The translations under genes were made by a program, and so were the position numbers. The notes below the pieces were generated by a model, which saw nothing but the letters and a program-made list of their open reading frames with translations, did not search any database and was not told the DNA's origin. DNA of 58,785 nt. Origin: Salisapilia sapeloensis (taxonomy: Eukaryota > Oomycota > Peronosporomycetes > Peronosporales > Salisapiliaceae). Location of the stretch: contig JAADVB010000105.1 in the NCBI GenBank assembly GCA_023334545.1, positions 1 to 58,785 on the forward strand, in the 5' to 3' direction. Below are positions 20,462 through 32,452 of the stretch, piece by piece (the stretch's first letter is position 1; each line of letters opens with the position of its first letter).

Positions 20462-23400
20462 TCAAGGTGGATTCAAACCGTCGTACGGTGTCAGCCCGTA
20501 GATGTTTTCAATCGTGTCGTCTGCGCCTCGAGCGATGAGGTACTCTCCTAACGCTCCGTCGCTGTCGTATTCCATAGCAAAGTGTAGCGGAGTGTTGCCT
20601 TGTGCATTCTTATGATTAATATTCGCCCGCTTCATGACGAGGAACTCGACTATCTTCATGTTCACGTTCTGGCAGGCGATAAGCAGTAGCGTGTTTCCTT
20701 TATCGTCTTCCGTGTTGACGTCAAAGCCTGCTTCAATGCTTTCGGTTAAACGCTTTAGTCTACCATTTCGTGCTTGGGAGAAGACAGTCTCGGGGTCGAG
20801 GCCTTCGCTCTGAATTCGAATTGCAGTCGCTGCTTGTTCATGCTGAACGGCATCCAGTTGTAACTTCTCCTGCTCACTCAATGGAAGCAGCTTATTTCGA
20901 GCAAGCAGAACCTTGCGTACATGGAGCTTGTGGCTGATGCCAAGTACATCAGCAAGGTCTTCTGCACGTAGCTCCAGTAGAAATTCACCATCCACCGCTG
21001 CTTCTCGAAAGGATGGCTTATACTGACTTAGCGAGAGTGAATCGAGCCATCGACCGACGTCATCTAGACTCCAATCTCGTACAGCGTCAGGAAGCGGTTG
21101 GGCTGGACTTTGCTGAAGTGCTTCCTTCTCTTCTTCTGCCTTTAGCCGTAGCTCTTGCTTCTTTTGATCCGACTTGCTTATCATGATTTCAGATGCATTT
21201 GGCGGAAGTTGGTTTACGGCCGGGATGTTCGCAGCACTCGCGGCAGCAGCAGCGGCAGCAGCCGTCTCAGCTGTAGAGGAGATTGCTGCGGCAGTGGTAT
21301 CTGCGTTGATGTCACGCAAGTTCTTGATCATATTCAATGAGCTAAAGTAGGATAAGGACATGGACATGAACTGGAACTTCATCAGTTCCTCTGTGCTGGA
21401 GAACATAGCATGAGAGCGTTCTTCATGCTCCTTGGCTTTCATTGCCGTCGCCGCTGCCGCTGCAGCAGACGTCGCAGTCGCTGTTTCCAACTCAATTCCC
21501 TTCTCGCGAAGGTTATCTAGCTCCATCTTTTGCTCTTCCAACAATTCCATCAGATTGCGCTGTAATCTCGCAAACTCTCGGTCTTTTCGCATTCTCGTGG
21601 CTTCCATATCTGCCAGTTTCTCTTCCATGCCAGCGAGTTCACGACGTTTCTGCTGAACCTCGGCAAAGACACTAGTAAATTCGGATTCAAGCTCTTGTTT
21701 CTTCCGATCACGCTCTGCACGCTTGATCTGTAACGCCATCTCGACAGCATGTACATCTAAATGATTGCTATTCACATCCTCTTCTAATCGCAAAGGCTCT
21801 CCACTTCCCAACGGATTAGCACCCTCCCCTGTATTCCTTCGAAGCATGCTTTCGTAGCCTCCTCTTCGGAGCATTTCAGCTTCATGCGTAAGTTCCCGAA
21901 GATCAGAATCCATTTGATCAATCTCCTGGAGCTCTCTCTCCAGCACTGCCAATTCGCCTTCTGACTCTTGTAGTTCAGTATGGATGGCGCTTACTTTCGA
22001 CTCGACCATTTCTTGTGCGCGATGTAACTCATTAATCTCTTCTTGCTGTCGCTCAAAAGCTTGTTTTGACGCTTCGATCATTTCTAGACCAAGAGCTAGC
22101 CGTTCAGGACCTGGTTCAGCTTCATGCCACTGCTTCTTCCGATTGTAGTCTCGACGACCTAGTAAACCACGAAATGTACGTTGTACCTCTGTCGCGGCCA
22201 AGTTTTCTAGCCTGTATGTCAAGTATTCGCTCCGAGCAACGTACATCCTCCATGTTGCTTGCAATTTTGCTAAAAGTATGTCATGTCTCCGACGTTCCTC
22301 TCTCTCAGCTCGTAGCTGGATGCAACGACAGCGACCTTTGTAACCACGATACGCGCGTTGGATAAATCCAGCTTTCTTCATGCGAAGTTTGTACCGGAAG
22401 CGAATACGACACATGAAACCTCGGACCACCTTTTGTAAGATGATAGCTGCAGCTTTTCTCCTTCGCTCTTCCAAAATCTCGACTTTGCAACGCTCATATC
22501 GTCGGCGACCTAGATACCCACGTGCAATTCGGTTCATTTCTCCAGCAGCAAATCGTCGAATTCGCTCTTGTTGGTATTTCCGACGAACACTGTGGACATA
22601 TCGCGTTGCGAGGAAACTACGAATATGTTTTTGAATGCAAGTCGCGTGACGAGCTCGACGTTTGTTTAACTCTTGTCTTAGAAAGTTTTCATGCTCTTCG
22701 ACACCAGTATGAAAGTTAATTTCCATTTCGTCTTGTACACTTTCATATTCTTTTAAATGTAGAAGTCCTTCTCGAGCTATATTCCGTTCTTCTTCTTCGA
22801 TGATGTCAAATAAGCTCGGAAGTTTCTTTTCATAAGATTCTATTACTACTTCTGCTTCCTGCTTTTGTTTTACAAATGGAGAAATGTCGACACTAACGTC
22901 TGGCGTTACTTGAGATGCCACTTTATGTGATAATGCTTTCTGAAGCCTCTCCTCCTGCAAATCCGCTTCAATCTTTTCTAACCGAGCTCGATCTTCTGCT
23001 TCCCATTTCAATCGACGTTCCTCTTGCTCTCTCAACAACGCAGCCTTCCTTTCTTCTAAAGCAGCCTGCTGCTTCAACTCTGCTTCCTTGGCTGAAGCTT
23101 CGAGACGTCGACTATCCTTCGCGATTTTATCACGAATCTTATTAATGCTTTTATCAACTTTGCCTGTAGAACCTTGGCGCTGTACGCTTCTTTTCTGTTG
23201 GCTCGTGGAAAAGGAAGAACGAGCTGGTGGTTGGCTAGAGGAGGCAGTTGGAAGTCTATCTAAAATCGGATCGTAGGCGAGTGGTTGAGAAGGCTCAGGC
23301 CATTTCAACTCGAGTCTTTCATCAGACAGAGCTTTATTAGCATCTTTCTCTTCCTGTACAGAGCTCTTTCCTCTCTTCACTTTCGGTGGTGGTTCTATCT

Positions 23401-26400
23401 TTGGTGCTGACTGTACCTCTAAATCTTCAAGCTTTGTCATGGGTGTGCTTTCATGGTCTTCTTCAATTAAAGCGACCTGTCTATCTTCTGGGCTGGCATC
23501 GTCAACAGACATGCTATCAGTGGTTATGTCCTCCACTGCGCTAAGAACTGTAGGATCACTTGCATCGGGTACAGGTATATCGTCTTCACCACCATCAGAA
23601 GTAGTAAGATCATGGCCAGCAAGAGCGTTAGAATCTGATGGATCTATCGGTTCATCTTGTGTTACTTGCTGGGTATCATTCGCTACGAGCGGCATCTTTT
23701 TTACAAGCTTAAGACAACGGCGTACAGTTTTCGGTGCCTTTTGTGGTATTGGATGTCGACTCGTACTGGTTATAATGACTTCACAAAGCTGCGACAAGTA
23801 GGTTTTCATCTCCTGACGGACTTCATGTCCAGCTTCCAACCGCGACACGAACGCACTCTTGGGCTTTCCAAGTACTTGCAGTAAATGATGCTTAACGTCA
23901 CTTTCTAAAGTGACTTTTGAAGCGCTCACAACAGACTCTGCTTTATAGATATGGCCTCTACCTTGTACAAAAACATCCATACTTTGTGGATCGACAATCC
24001 GATTATCCGTTGAGTGCACTAGAACAAGTGGGACTTGAATCTGATCAAGTTTGGAGCGAATGTCAGCATGTTGCAAGGTATCTCGACATATACGAAGTCG
24101 TCCGTCTTTTGTAATTGGGTTTGGAATTGCAGTGTAGATACTTAGTGCTAGATTCATCCCGACACGAGAGATGTACGAGTCGGAGAAAGCATACTTGGCC
24201 ATAAAGGAGACTGGAAGGTCGGGTCGATTCGATGGGAACGTCCGGAACGCTTCTTTTGCATCATTAAGAAAAGCCAAGAGAGTGTCATCTATGCTTGCAA
24301 ATCCGTTCACGACCACCATGGACCGTATAACATCATGATACTTGGCACCATATTCTAAAAGCCACTGCGTCGCGATGTTTGCTCCATTACCAAACCCAAC
24401 GACATTGGCTGGTACGTCTTGTAGGCATAACTGTCGTGACGAGAGTAAGAAAGAAAATAGTTCATCCACTTTCTCCGCAATCCAGACGTTAGACAGATGA
24501 ACGACAGCTTCCGTTGAGTCTTTTGGATAAGTCGTATGTCCTTGACCAGGCATATTAAACACCAATATTCGAACACCAGGACACTTGTGAGCAATGGCAT
24601 TGAAAAAGACTTGGGTGTTAGCATACGTGTCGAAGAAATCATGAAAGACAAGCAGGTTGGACGTTACCATATCATCCACCTTTCGTCCGAACACAACGTA
24701 CGGCATCTTGGTGATACCGTCAGAGCTTTGGAAGGTTCCGGCGCAGTCAGGTTCATCGTTCGGATCAGAGCTACCCGTAGGTGCTGCTAATCTTGCCATG
24801 GTTTTGGCTTGTTTTGTACGTCGAGTATCTTCCTTTGAGCGTTGGTCACTGTTATGAGCCATATTCGTGCCATCTATAGCCTGTGCATGGATAGGATGGG
24901 CGTCTGTTGCATTGATAAGAGAAGAATAATTTTCATGAACATCAGCTGGAAGCAACTCTGGCTTTAAGAAACACAAGCTGCGGCGTATGGAGCTATTAAT
25001 TACATCCGTGTACTTCCATGCGTAGGCCTGTAGAGTAGCTAGGATCCAATCACAGATTCGACCGGCACAGGAGTTGATCGGGGAGATGTGGCCAGGCTTA
25101 AAAAGCGGATTGTGAGTATACGACGCGAGTTTCGTTGCGATTGATGCATCTATATGTTCCAAAGCAATGCGACTCATCAACGCAACAATTCGTTCGTGAC
25201 CTACTGAACTTTTCAATTTCGCTGCTGTTGCTTCCTTTCCTAGTAGCATGATCGCTAGAGCATCTAGCACCATACTCACGGCAGGATGTGGATGCACTAG
25301 ACTATACATTTCGGCAATATCTGCTTTCGAGATCCTATTCATAAGTTTACCAGCATGGGCCCAACTCAAAGACGAAACTCGATCCAAGTCATTTCGACTC
25401 GATTCTATTTGCTCTCCACCCTCTGTTTCCTCTGCTTCCTTTTCATCTACAATTGGTGAAAGTACTTTTATAGGTGGATGCCCTCGCTTTCTTCGTTTCT
25501 GATCAATATTATCTAACGCTTTCATCCGAACTTCTTCCACGAGTGTATAGAACGCAAAGCAGTTACCGCACACTTTTACCTGTTGATAGTAGTATCCTGG
25601 AAATGTCTGTCCAAGTGGCTCTCCATCGCCATAAAACTCTTCTGCCAAGTACTCTCCATCGTCTCCATTCTCATACCGCCGGACAAAGATGTTCACGAGC
25701 TGCTTTTCAGCTCGCGTCTGGGCGATGTATTTAAATGGGATCAAGTGTGACAGTGCATCGTCATTGGAAACAAGGTGGTGTAGCTCTCGCTGTTGATGCT
25801 GTGGAGAGCCAGGCTTCGGAGTCAGGAGATGAGATGGAGTAGACGCGGACTGCATATCCGCAGCATGGTTTCTCATGAAAGCATTCGCTGCCGCTGTGGC
25901 TGTAAAGACACTCGTGAGATTTGCACCAGCATCCACAAAGTCTGCATTTTTATTTTCTAATCGTCTCGCAGTTAACTTTTTCACGGACATGTGGCAATAA
26001 TCCCCACTGCATCCTCGTTTTTGACTCGACGCAAGATGTACTGCCGATAGAGCTCGTCTCCTTCCGTGCGAGAGTTTCGACGAAGCTGGAAGGAACTTTA
26101 TTGCTGTCTCCAAGTCTTTCCGAGTCTTTAATGGACTCAACGCAAGCATTCGATCCGTCTCGGATGTATCTCGAGAATATTGTATCACGTTTGTAAGTTG
26201 AGGTCGTCGTTGCTGAGGTGTTGGCGCCGACAGGATGGCTTCTACCATCTTTTCATCCGGACGTCGAGAAGCCTCGGCTTTGGCTCTTGACACGATACGC
26301 TCCGTGACGGCATGTGGACCATCATAGACGGCAGAAGAGGCTGCAAAGATGGCTGGATTGGATCCACACGGTATCGTTTCGAAAGCAGTGGTTCGCCATA

Positions 26401-27052
26401 AATGAAGTTGTTCATTCGTGTCGAGCACGAGGCAAGATACACAACGGACGACGCGACACTTGCGGCTCTTTTCAATGGCACGAATAAAGTTATTAACGAG
26501 GTCACCGACCAGGGCCGTTAAGGACGTTTCCATACTAACGATCCGCTGTCCACCTAGAGCTCGTCGAAACAGTTTGCCTTGATGTGTACCAGCTTTCGTT
26601 AATGCATATTCGTGCTCTAGATTCGCATACTGTAGTGGATCGATGCCACCTTTGGGTGGTATAAAGACACTAATGTAGATGTTCCCAGCACATGCACCCA
26701 AGGTCGCGAGGAAAGTCGCAAGTTCCTGCAGATCTAGATACTGTAGAAGATGCTGTTCGTCGAACCAGCATACTGCGATCAGATTACAATCATCATTCGA
26801 GACAGCTTTTGCTTTCCTCGCAAAGACATCCTGTATCAGCTCTGGTGTTAGCTTCCGTTCATGCTTACGACAAATGACCCCAGATGCCGTATTAAAATAC
26901 CATGACCATAGACGTTGTTTCTGAACAAAGACAGTATCTAATATCGGTATGACACAATCTACTAATGAAGCACAGACCCAATCCCATGATCTACATGTCC
27001 GTACTTCATTCAAATCTACAACAGGTATAGATGCTCGTAGTCGCTGCTGCAT
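20462..27052 (-). CDS. Giant multidomain scaffold: pseudo-hydrolase, IQ motifs, SAM and ankyrin repeats
   Basis: A single exon of 2196 codons from ATG at 27052 (a GTG eight codons upstream is in frame but unlikely). Domains in order: an unrecognised N-terminal region (1-430); an alpha/beta-hydrolase fold (about 790-1060) whose nucleophile elbow reads GFGNGA, with Gly where Ser should be, while the later Asp (HSTDNRIVDP) and His (GRGHIYKAE) look retained; an acidic linker; Lys/Glu coiled coil; several IQ-type calmodulin-binding motifs (about 1465-1640); long coiled coil; a SAM domain (about 1985-2060); and ankyrin repeats (about 2095-2195). The architecture suggests a calmodulin-linked scaffold, perhaps cytoskeletal or ciliary, with the hydrolase serving as a binding module. 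Family name unknown to me. It is divergent from the flippase gene with about 210 bp between start codons. Confidence 0.85.
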   Translation of the reverse strand: MQQRLRASIPVVDLNEVRTCRSWDWVCASLVDCVIPILDTVFVQKQRLWSWYFNTASGVICRKHERKLTPELIQDVFARKAKAVSNDDCNLIAVCWFDEQHLLQYLDLQELATFLATLGACAGNIYISVFIPPKGGIDPLQYANLEHEYALTKAGTHQGKLFRRALGGQRIVSMETSLTALVGDLVNNFIRAIEKSRKCRVVRCVSCLVLDTNEQLHLWRTTAFETIPCGSNPAIFAASSAVYDGPHAVTERIVSRAKAEASRRPDEKMVEAILSAPTPQQRRPQLTNVIQYSRDTSETDRMLALSPLKTRKDLETAIKFLPASSKLSHGRRRALSAVHLASSQKRGCSGDYCHMSVKKLTARRLENKNADFVDAGANLTSVFTATAAANAFMRNHAADMQSASTPSHLLTPKPGSPQHQQRELHHLVSNDDALSHLIPFKYIAQTRAEKQLVNIFVRRYENGDDGEYLAEEFYGDGEPLGQTFPGYYYQQVKVCGNCFAFYTLVEEVRMKALDNIDQKRRKRGHPPIKVLSPIVDEKEAEETEGGEQIESSRNDLDRVSSLSWAHAGKLMNRISKADIAEMYSLVHPHPAVSMVLDALAIMLLGKEATAAKLKSSVGHERIVALMSRIALEHIDASIATKLASYTHNPLFKPGHISPINSCAGRICDWILATLQAYAWKYTDVINSSIRRSLCFLKPELLPADVHENYSSLINATDAHPIHAQAIDGTNMAHNSDQRSKEDTRRTKQAKTMARLAAPTGSSDPNDEPDCAGTFQSSDGITKMPYVVFGRKVDDMVTSNLLVFHDFFDTYANTQVFFNAIAHKCPGVRILVFNMPGQGHTTYPKDSTEAVVHLSNVWIAEKVDELFSFLLSSRQLCLQDVPANVVGFGNGANIATQWLLEYGAKYHDVIRSMVVVNGFASIDDTLLAFLNDAKEAFRTFPSNRPDLPVSFMAKYAFSDSYISRVGMNLALSIYTAIPNPITKDGRLRICRDTLQHADIRSKLDQIQVPLVLVHSTDNRIVDPQSMDVFVQGRGHIYKAESVVSASKVTLESDVKHHLLQVLGKPKSAFVSRLEAGHEVRQEMKTYLSQLCEVIITSTSRHPIPQKAPKTVRRCLKLVKKMPLVANDTQQVTQDEPIDPSDSNALAGHDLTTSDGGEDDIPVPDASDPTVLSAVEDITTDSMSVDDASPEDRQVALIEEDHESTPMTKLEDLEVQSAPKIEPPPKVKRGKSSVQEEKDANKALSDERLELKWPEPSQPLAYDPILDRLPTASSSQPPARSSFSTSQQKRSVQRQGSTGKVDKSINKIRDKIAKDSRRLEASAKEAELKQQAALEERKAALLREQEERRLKWEAEDRARLEKIEADLQEERLQKALSHKVASQVTPDVSVDISPFVKQKQEAEVVIESYEKKLPSLFDIIEEEERNIAREGLLHLKEYESVQDEMEINFHTGVEEHENFLRQELNKRRARHATCIQKHIRSFLATRYVHSVRRKYQQERIRRFAAGEMNRIARGYLGRRRYERCKVEILEERRRKAAAIILQKVVRGFMCRIRFRYKLRMKKAGFIQRAYRGYKGRCRCIQLRAEREERRRHDILLAKLQATWRMYVARSEYLTYRLENLAATEVQRTFRGLLGRRDYNRKKQWHEAEPGPERLALGLEMIEASKQAFERQQEEINELHRAQEMVESKVSAIHTELQESEGELAVLERELQEIDQMDSDLRELTHEAEMLRRGGYESMLRRNTGEGANPLGSGEPLRLEEDVNSNHLDVHAVEMALQIKRAERDRKKQELESEFTSVFAEVQQKRRELAGMEEKLADMEATRMRKDREFARLQRNLMELLEEQKMELDNLREKGIELETATATSAAAAAATAMKAKEHEERSHAMFSSTEELMKFQFMSMSLSYFSSLNMIKNLRDINADTTAAAISSTAETAAAAAAAASAANIPAVNQLPPNASEIMISKSDQKKQELRLKAEEEKEALQQSPAQPLPDAVRDWSLDDVGRWLDSLSLSQYKPSFREAAVDGEFLLELRAEDLADVLGISHKLHVRKVLLARNKLLPLSEQEKLQLDAVQHEQAATAIRIQSEGLDPETVFSQARNGRLKRLTESIEAGFDVNTEDDKGNTLLLIACQNVNMKIVEFLVMKRANINHKNAQGNTPLHFAMEYDSDGALGEYLIARGADDTIENIYGLTPYDGLNPP

Positions 27053-27263
27053 CTCGAGTAGATAACCAAAGCACACGAGTACCCCTAGGGCTTAAAATAG
27101 GGTTGCTTGAAACCGACAGTTGTAAATTACCATATAGATTTCGTTGTTAATCGTGACACTGTCGCACTCGCTTCTATACAAATTCCAAGTCGGTCACGTA
27201 CGAAAGAAGACGGAAAACCGCCATCCTCTGCCTGCAGCTTGCGAGAGGACTGGGCGTACTCGG

Positions 27264-30200
27264 ATGAGCAGCAAAGTAGACTTTACGATGCCGTCGCCGT
27301 CCTCTTCCTCGACAGACTACCACCGAGGCGAAGATGCGGAGAATGATGCCGTCGCGTTTGGACAAAGGGATGCGACGGACCCGCCAGAGTCACTGTCGAG
27401 AGCACCCCCGAGCGGTGTTCGACGTCAGAACACGACGCAAGAGGAGCGGAACAACGTTTCTCTTCGGTTTCGAGCTGATAGGTAAATTCTTACTGAGATT
27501 TTTATAGAGAGCGCGTATATGAGTTTGAATCTTATTCCCGGACTTTATCACTTACCATGGGCAAACGTAGTATCGATGACTCGATCGCGACGGATGAAGA
27601 GCGGACGGCAGAAGGACGTGTCTGGAGTATCGTGGAAATGCTCTTTTGCTTCTTACGCAACATGACCATCTACCAGACACGCAAATACCTCAAGTTTATT
27701 ATCGTCACGCAAGCAGTGACCAACTCGATTCGAATTATTCCAATCATCCTCGGTCTCTCCTACCAAGCCATGCTTCCTGTCTTTATGCTCGTACGTTTAT
27801 TTATAACGCATTTATACCGTCTAAACTGACAAAAACGATAGTACATTACGCTGGTACTTGGATGGCACGGAACCAACTTTTTACTGCCAAAGTTTCTCCT
27901 CATGTACAAGGTCGGTATGCAACTCAGTCTTGGTGTTGACTTACTCTGGTATGCTCTCGGATATAACGGAGACTTGGCATCCGTGAACGAAGGTACGAGT
28001 GTGCTCATGCAGGGATTCTTCTCCGTCCTGTTGACGCTCATGAACGCTGCGGCTTTGCTCATCGGCTGGAAACTGCGTCGACTGGTCAAGTATGTCCAGA
28101 GCCAACGCGAGTTTTCTCGTCCGGCCTTTGTCACGGTCATGCCGCCTACACCGACACCTCGCACCACGTCTGGTCGTCAACGAAACACGAGCGTGACACC
28201 AGACATGCAGCCAACACCCGAGAACAGTGCCGACGACGAAGACGCAGAGCCGCCACAACGACGTGAGATCTACGTCCACACGTCCGAGGTCAGTGTCCCT
28301 CGTCCGACGTCTTCTTCCCACAGTTCTAGCGGCAGTGGCAGCAGCAAAGACGAGATGGCGAAACTGCCTCCTCAGAACTTTGTCAAGAACGAGATTTGTA
28401 CGAGCAAGTACACGTTCTACAACTTTCCTTACGTCTTCCTTCGGATGCAATTCAGCCGATTGGCGAATGCATACACGACGATTATCGTCATCTTGTGCTT
28501 TTTCAGCTTTTCGCCCGTGACGCCAATTGCGAGTCTTACGCCACTTCTCATCGTCTTTGCCAGTTCTGCGCTCAAAGACGTGAATGAAGATCTAGGAAGA
28601 CAACGTGCGGATCGGAACGTGAATGAAAAGTCCGCGCATGTCGTACGTCGAGAGGGTAAGAACAATATCCAGCACATCGATGCGACGTGGCAGGACATCC
28701 AAGTGGGTGATTTGCTCATCTTGAAAGACGGGGAAGACGTCCCGGCCGATTGTATCCTCCTTACATCGAATCGAAGCGATGGTCGGTGCTACATCGAGAC
28801 TGCGAATCTCGACGGCGAGACGAACCTCAAGATCCGATCGGTTGCCAAGTGCACGAAAGCTTTCATGTCTGCGGAAAGTATTTTAGAAAAGCATGATCTC
28901 TATGTCGAGTGTGATGCACCGAATCGCGATTTATTCTACTTTGACGGTGTCTTGAAACTATTGGGTGGAGAACAAAAGGAACTGGAGGAAGGGGAAGAAG
29001 ATGAGAATGAAACCAGTTTAACGATGGACAATCTCATGCTGCGAGGCAGTGAGACGCGGAATACGGAATGGGCAGTAGGTCTTGTGATCTACACTGGCAA
29101 AGAGACCAAGGTCATGCTGAACTCATCCGACGTGCCGTTTAAACGTAGTTTTGTTGAAAAGACGCTGGACACGATGTTTGTCCTCGTCCTCATCATGCTC
29201 TTTGGTATCGCTGCTGCATGCACGCTAGGCAACAATAACTGGCAGTGGGATGTCGAGGACGGAGGTGCGCCGTGGTACATTGTGAATGCCGATAACGGCT
29301 ACATTTTCCTTAGTTACGTCATTCTGTTCAATAACCTCATCCCGCTATCCATGTACGTAACGATGGAAGGCGTACGCTTCGTTCATGCGCAGTACATTGA
29401 AAGCGACTTGGAGATGTACGACAAGGACACTGATACGCCGGCACAAGCACGGAATAGTAACATTAACGAGGATCTTGGACAGATCCAGTACATCTTTTCC
29501 GATAAGACAGGTACATTGACACGGAATGAGATGATCTTTGCCAAGTGCACGATCGGAGGACTCAAATACAATGACGTCGAGCCAGAGGAATCAAAAGCTC
29601 CACGTCCTGGCACGAGGTTTAACGACCCGAGGTTGCTGGCGAGATTAAATTCGAGACATAAGACGACGCAGGAGATTCATGACTTTCTACTCTTGCTTGC
29701 CATTTGTAATACAGTCATCCCAGAATACGACGACGTGGCGAGTGAGGAGCAGTTGGAAGGTGTAGATGCTGCTGCACATCCGATCAAGTACAATGCTTCG
29801 TCTCCGGATGAAGAAGCGCTGGTACAGGCTGCGAAAGACCTCGGATACGTTTTAACGTCTCGTGACGGATCAAAAGTGGAAATTGTGATCCAAGGCAAGA
29901 CACAGACGTTTGAGATTTTGAATGTCTTGGAGTTTAATAGCGACCGAAAGCGTATGTCGATCATCTTCCGCCATCCGGATGGACGTCTGCAGCTCTTTTG
30001 CAAAGGCGCAGACGACATGATTTTCGATCGATTGTCCAAGTCGCAGCCACAAGGTACTTCCCACCTCACGCGTCGACATTTACAAGAGTATGCGTCGGAA
30101 GGTTTGCGGACGTTGACGACATCGAAGAAAGATTTAACGGAAGAAGAGTATCAAGAATGGCAGAAGACGTATCATGAAGCTGAGCTGTCGATGGATGGTC

Positions 30201-32212
30201 GAGCAGCGAAGATTGCGGCCGCGGCAGAGTTGATTGAAGTCGAATTGACGCTACTGGGTGCAACGGCGATTGAAGACTGTTTGCAAGATGGTGTAGAGGA
30301 TGCGATCTCTTCCTTGCGGAAGGCTGGTATTAACTTTTGGGTGCTCACGGGTGATAAGAAGGAGACGGCGTTGAGTATCGGCATGTCGTCGCAAGTGATT
30401 GATGATAATATGGATGTCGTGGTGCTTGGACAGACGGACAAGGACTCTCTACGAGCGAAACTGGAAGAGTTGTACGTCGATTGGGTCGAGGATAAGTTTA
30501 GTGCAACGAACGAGTACTCATCTGCCACGAGTGTCTTGTGGGAAGCGTTTAAAAGGACGCTGTCGTACGCATGGTACATTGGTAAGACAGCTGTGGTCGG
30601 TCGTGATGAACATGCGGATCCACGAAAGAAGAGACGTCGCGCACATCGGCGAGATGAACATGTGCCGGAGACCGAGTCGACGAACAGCCACACGCGGTTT
30701 GACGAGGTGTTCCCCGGTAGCGCCAACGTCGATGACGCTCGATCTGACACGACGTTCGAGCGTAGTCATTGCGACGAGAACTTTGAGCCTTTTAACGCTA
30801 GCAACGCGTATCCGAAACCTCTGGAAGAAAGCGACTTGTCGGAGGAAGAAGAGATCGAGTATGCTCTAGTCATCGATGGCAAGACGCTGGCGCTCGTGCT
30901 AGAAGATGACGTAAAGTACCTCTTCCTAGCGATTGCGATCGAGTGCAAGTCTGTCATCTGCTGTCGGTGTTCTCCAGCGCAAAAGGCATCTGTCGTGAAA
31001 CTAGTGACGGAGCCGACGCTCATGTTCTCACCAGGCAACATCACTCTCGCGATCGGTGACGGTGCAAACGACGTGCCGATGATCCAAGCAGCGAACGTTG
31101 GCGTCGGGATCAGTGGCAAGGAAGGTCGACAGGCTGTGCTATCGAGTGACTATTCGTTTGCGCAGTTCAAGTTCTTGAAACGACTGCTGCTGGTGCATGG
31201 CAACTACAGCTACAAGCGCATCTCGAAGCTCATCCTGTTCTCGTTCATGAAGAACGTTGCGCTCTCGTTTTCAAACTTTTTCCTCGCCGTTCAGACCATG
31301 TACAGTGGTCTGCTTATGTACTTTGGTCTCTTCTTCACACTCTACAATGCCCTCTTTACGACCATCCCGATCGTTGTCATTGCCATGTACAACCAAGACG
31401 TGTCGCCTGCTGTGCTCATGCAGTACCCGACGCTGTATGTGAATGGACTGCGTAATCGGTCATTTAACTGGCTCTCGTTCTTTGGCTGGTGTGGCCTTGG
31501 TATCTGGCACGCATACGTCATCTATGCCATCCCGTTCTTCTCGAATGGCTTCGTCACATACTACTTTGCCGTCGATACGAACAACTACTTGCTCTTTGGT
31601 GCAGACGATTTGGGTTTATGGGCATGTGGTGTCGCTGCTTATACGTACTTGATCACATCTTCTACGGCGCAAGTGGCTCTTATGACGAGCAACTGGACGC
31701 GCGCGAATGTGTATGCGACGCTTGGAACGCTTGTGTTCTACTTTGTCTTCTTGGCGTTCTTTGGTAACATCTATGGACTGACCAAGACGGATATCTACGA
31801 GACAGAGACGGCGTACGGTGTCTTGAGGCAGTTGCTGACAACTTCCTGGTTCTGGTTTGGTCTGTTGCTCTCGACGGTCATTAGTGTGCTCCCGAACTAC
31901 TACGCCAAGGCTGGTCGTGTGCTGTTCTACCCAGAGCCGTCGCACTTGATGCGTGAGTGGAACCGCATGCCAAAAGAACTCGAGGCTGGGCTGGGCGCAG
32001 CGACCGCTGAACCGACTCGTCTGGTGCGTAAGAACACGGGCTTTGCCTTCTCGCACACGCCAGGCGAATACGAGATGGCATTATCGACCCACCGGTCCGT
32101 CTCACAGATTCCACGTCCAACTTCATCTCGCGCCAGCTCACCTGCTGGTACGCCGCAGTCGGCATCGACTAATACGGTTATAGAATCTTCGCCTTCCAAG
32201 ACAGTAATGTAG
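27264..32212 (+). CDS. P4-type ATPase (phospholipid flippase) with an N-terminal membrane extension
   Basis: Modelled as three exons (27264-27481, 27508-27790, 27842-32212), 1623 residues. The P4 core is complete: actuator DGET near residue 330, the phosphorylated Asp in DKTGTLT near 720, the TGDKKETA nucleotide-domain motif, GDGANDV near 1240, and a ten-helix membrane layout. Such enzymes flip aminophospholipids to the cytosolic leaflet. Unusually, the canonical start of P4-ATPases (the CTSKYTFYNFPY region) is preceded by about 260 residues that include several hydrophobic segments and then a Ser/Thr-rich loop. The first intron would be only 26 nt (27482-27507); an alternative donor at 27467 gives 41 nt, and a simpler start is ATG at 27557. 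The second intron is 51 nt. The tail is Ser/Pro-rich. Confidence 0.9.
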
Positions 32213-32452
32213 ACGTGTTTGGCCATCGGGAATCGATGCGCTGGCTGCAGCTTGTTCATATTATTATTTGAGAAAGAGATAACAAAAGGCATCTTTAGGA
32301 CATGATACAAAATCTTTTCAGTTTCGTTTAACTAGTGTATGATACAGGAATACCTAGGAGGATCGTAAAACGGTCAACTGGATTGGAAACCATAACGGAC
32401 ATGGATTACAAGTCGCTTTTTCATCGCCTTCATTGACTGAAGTGGAGTGGCT

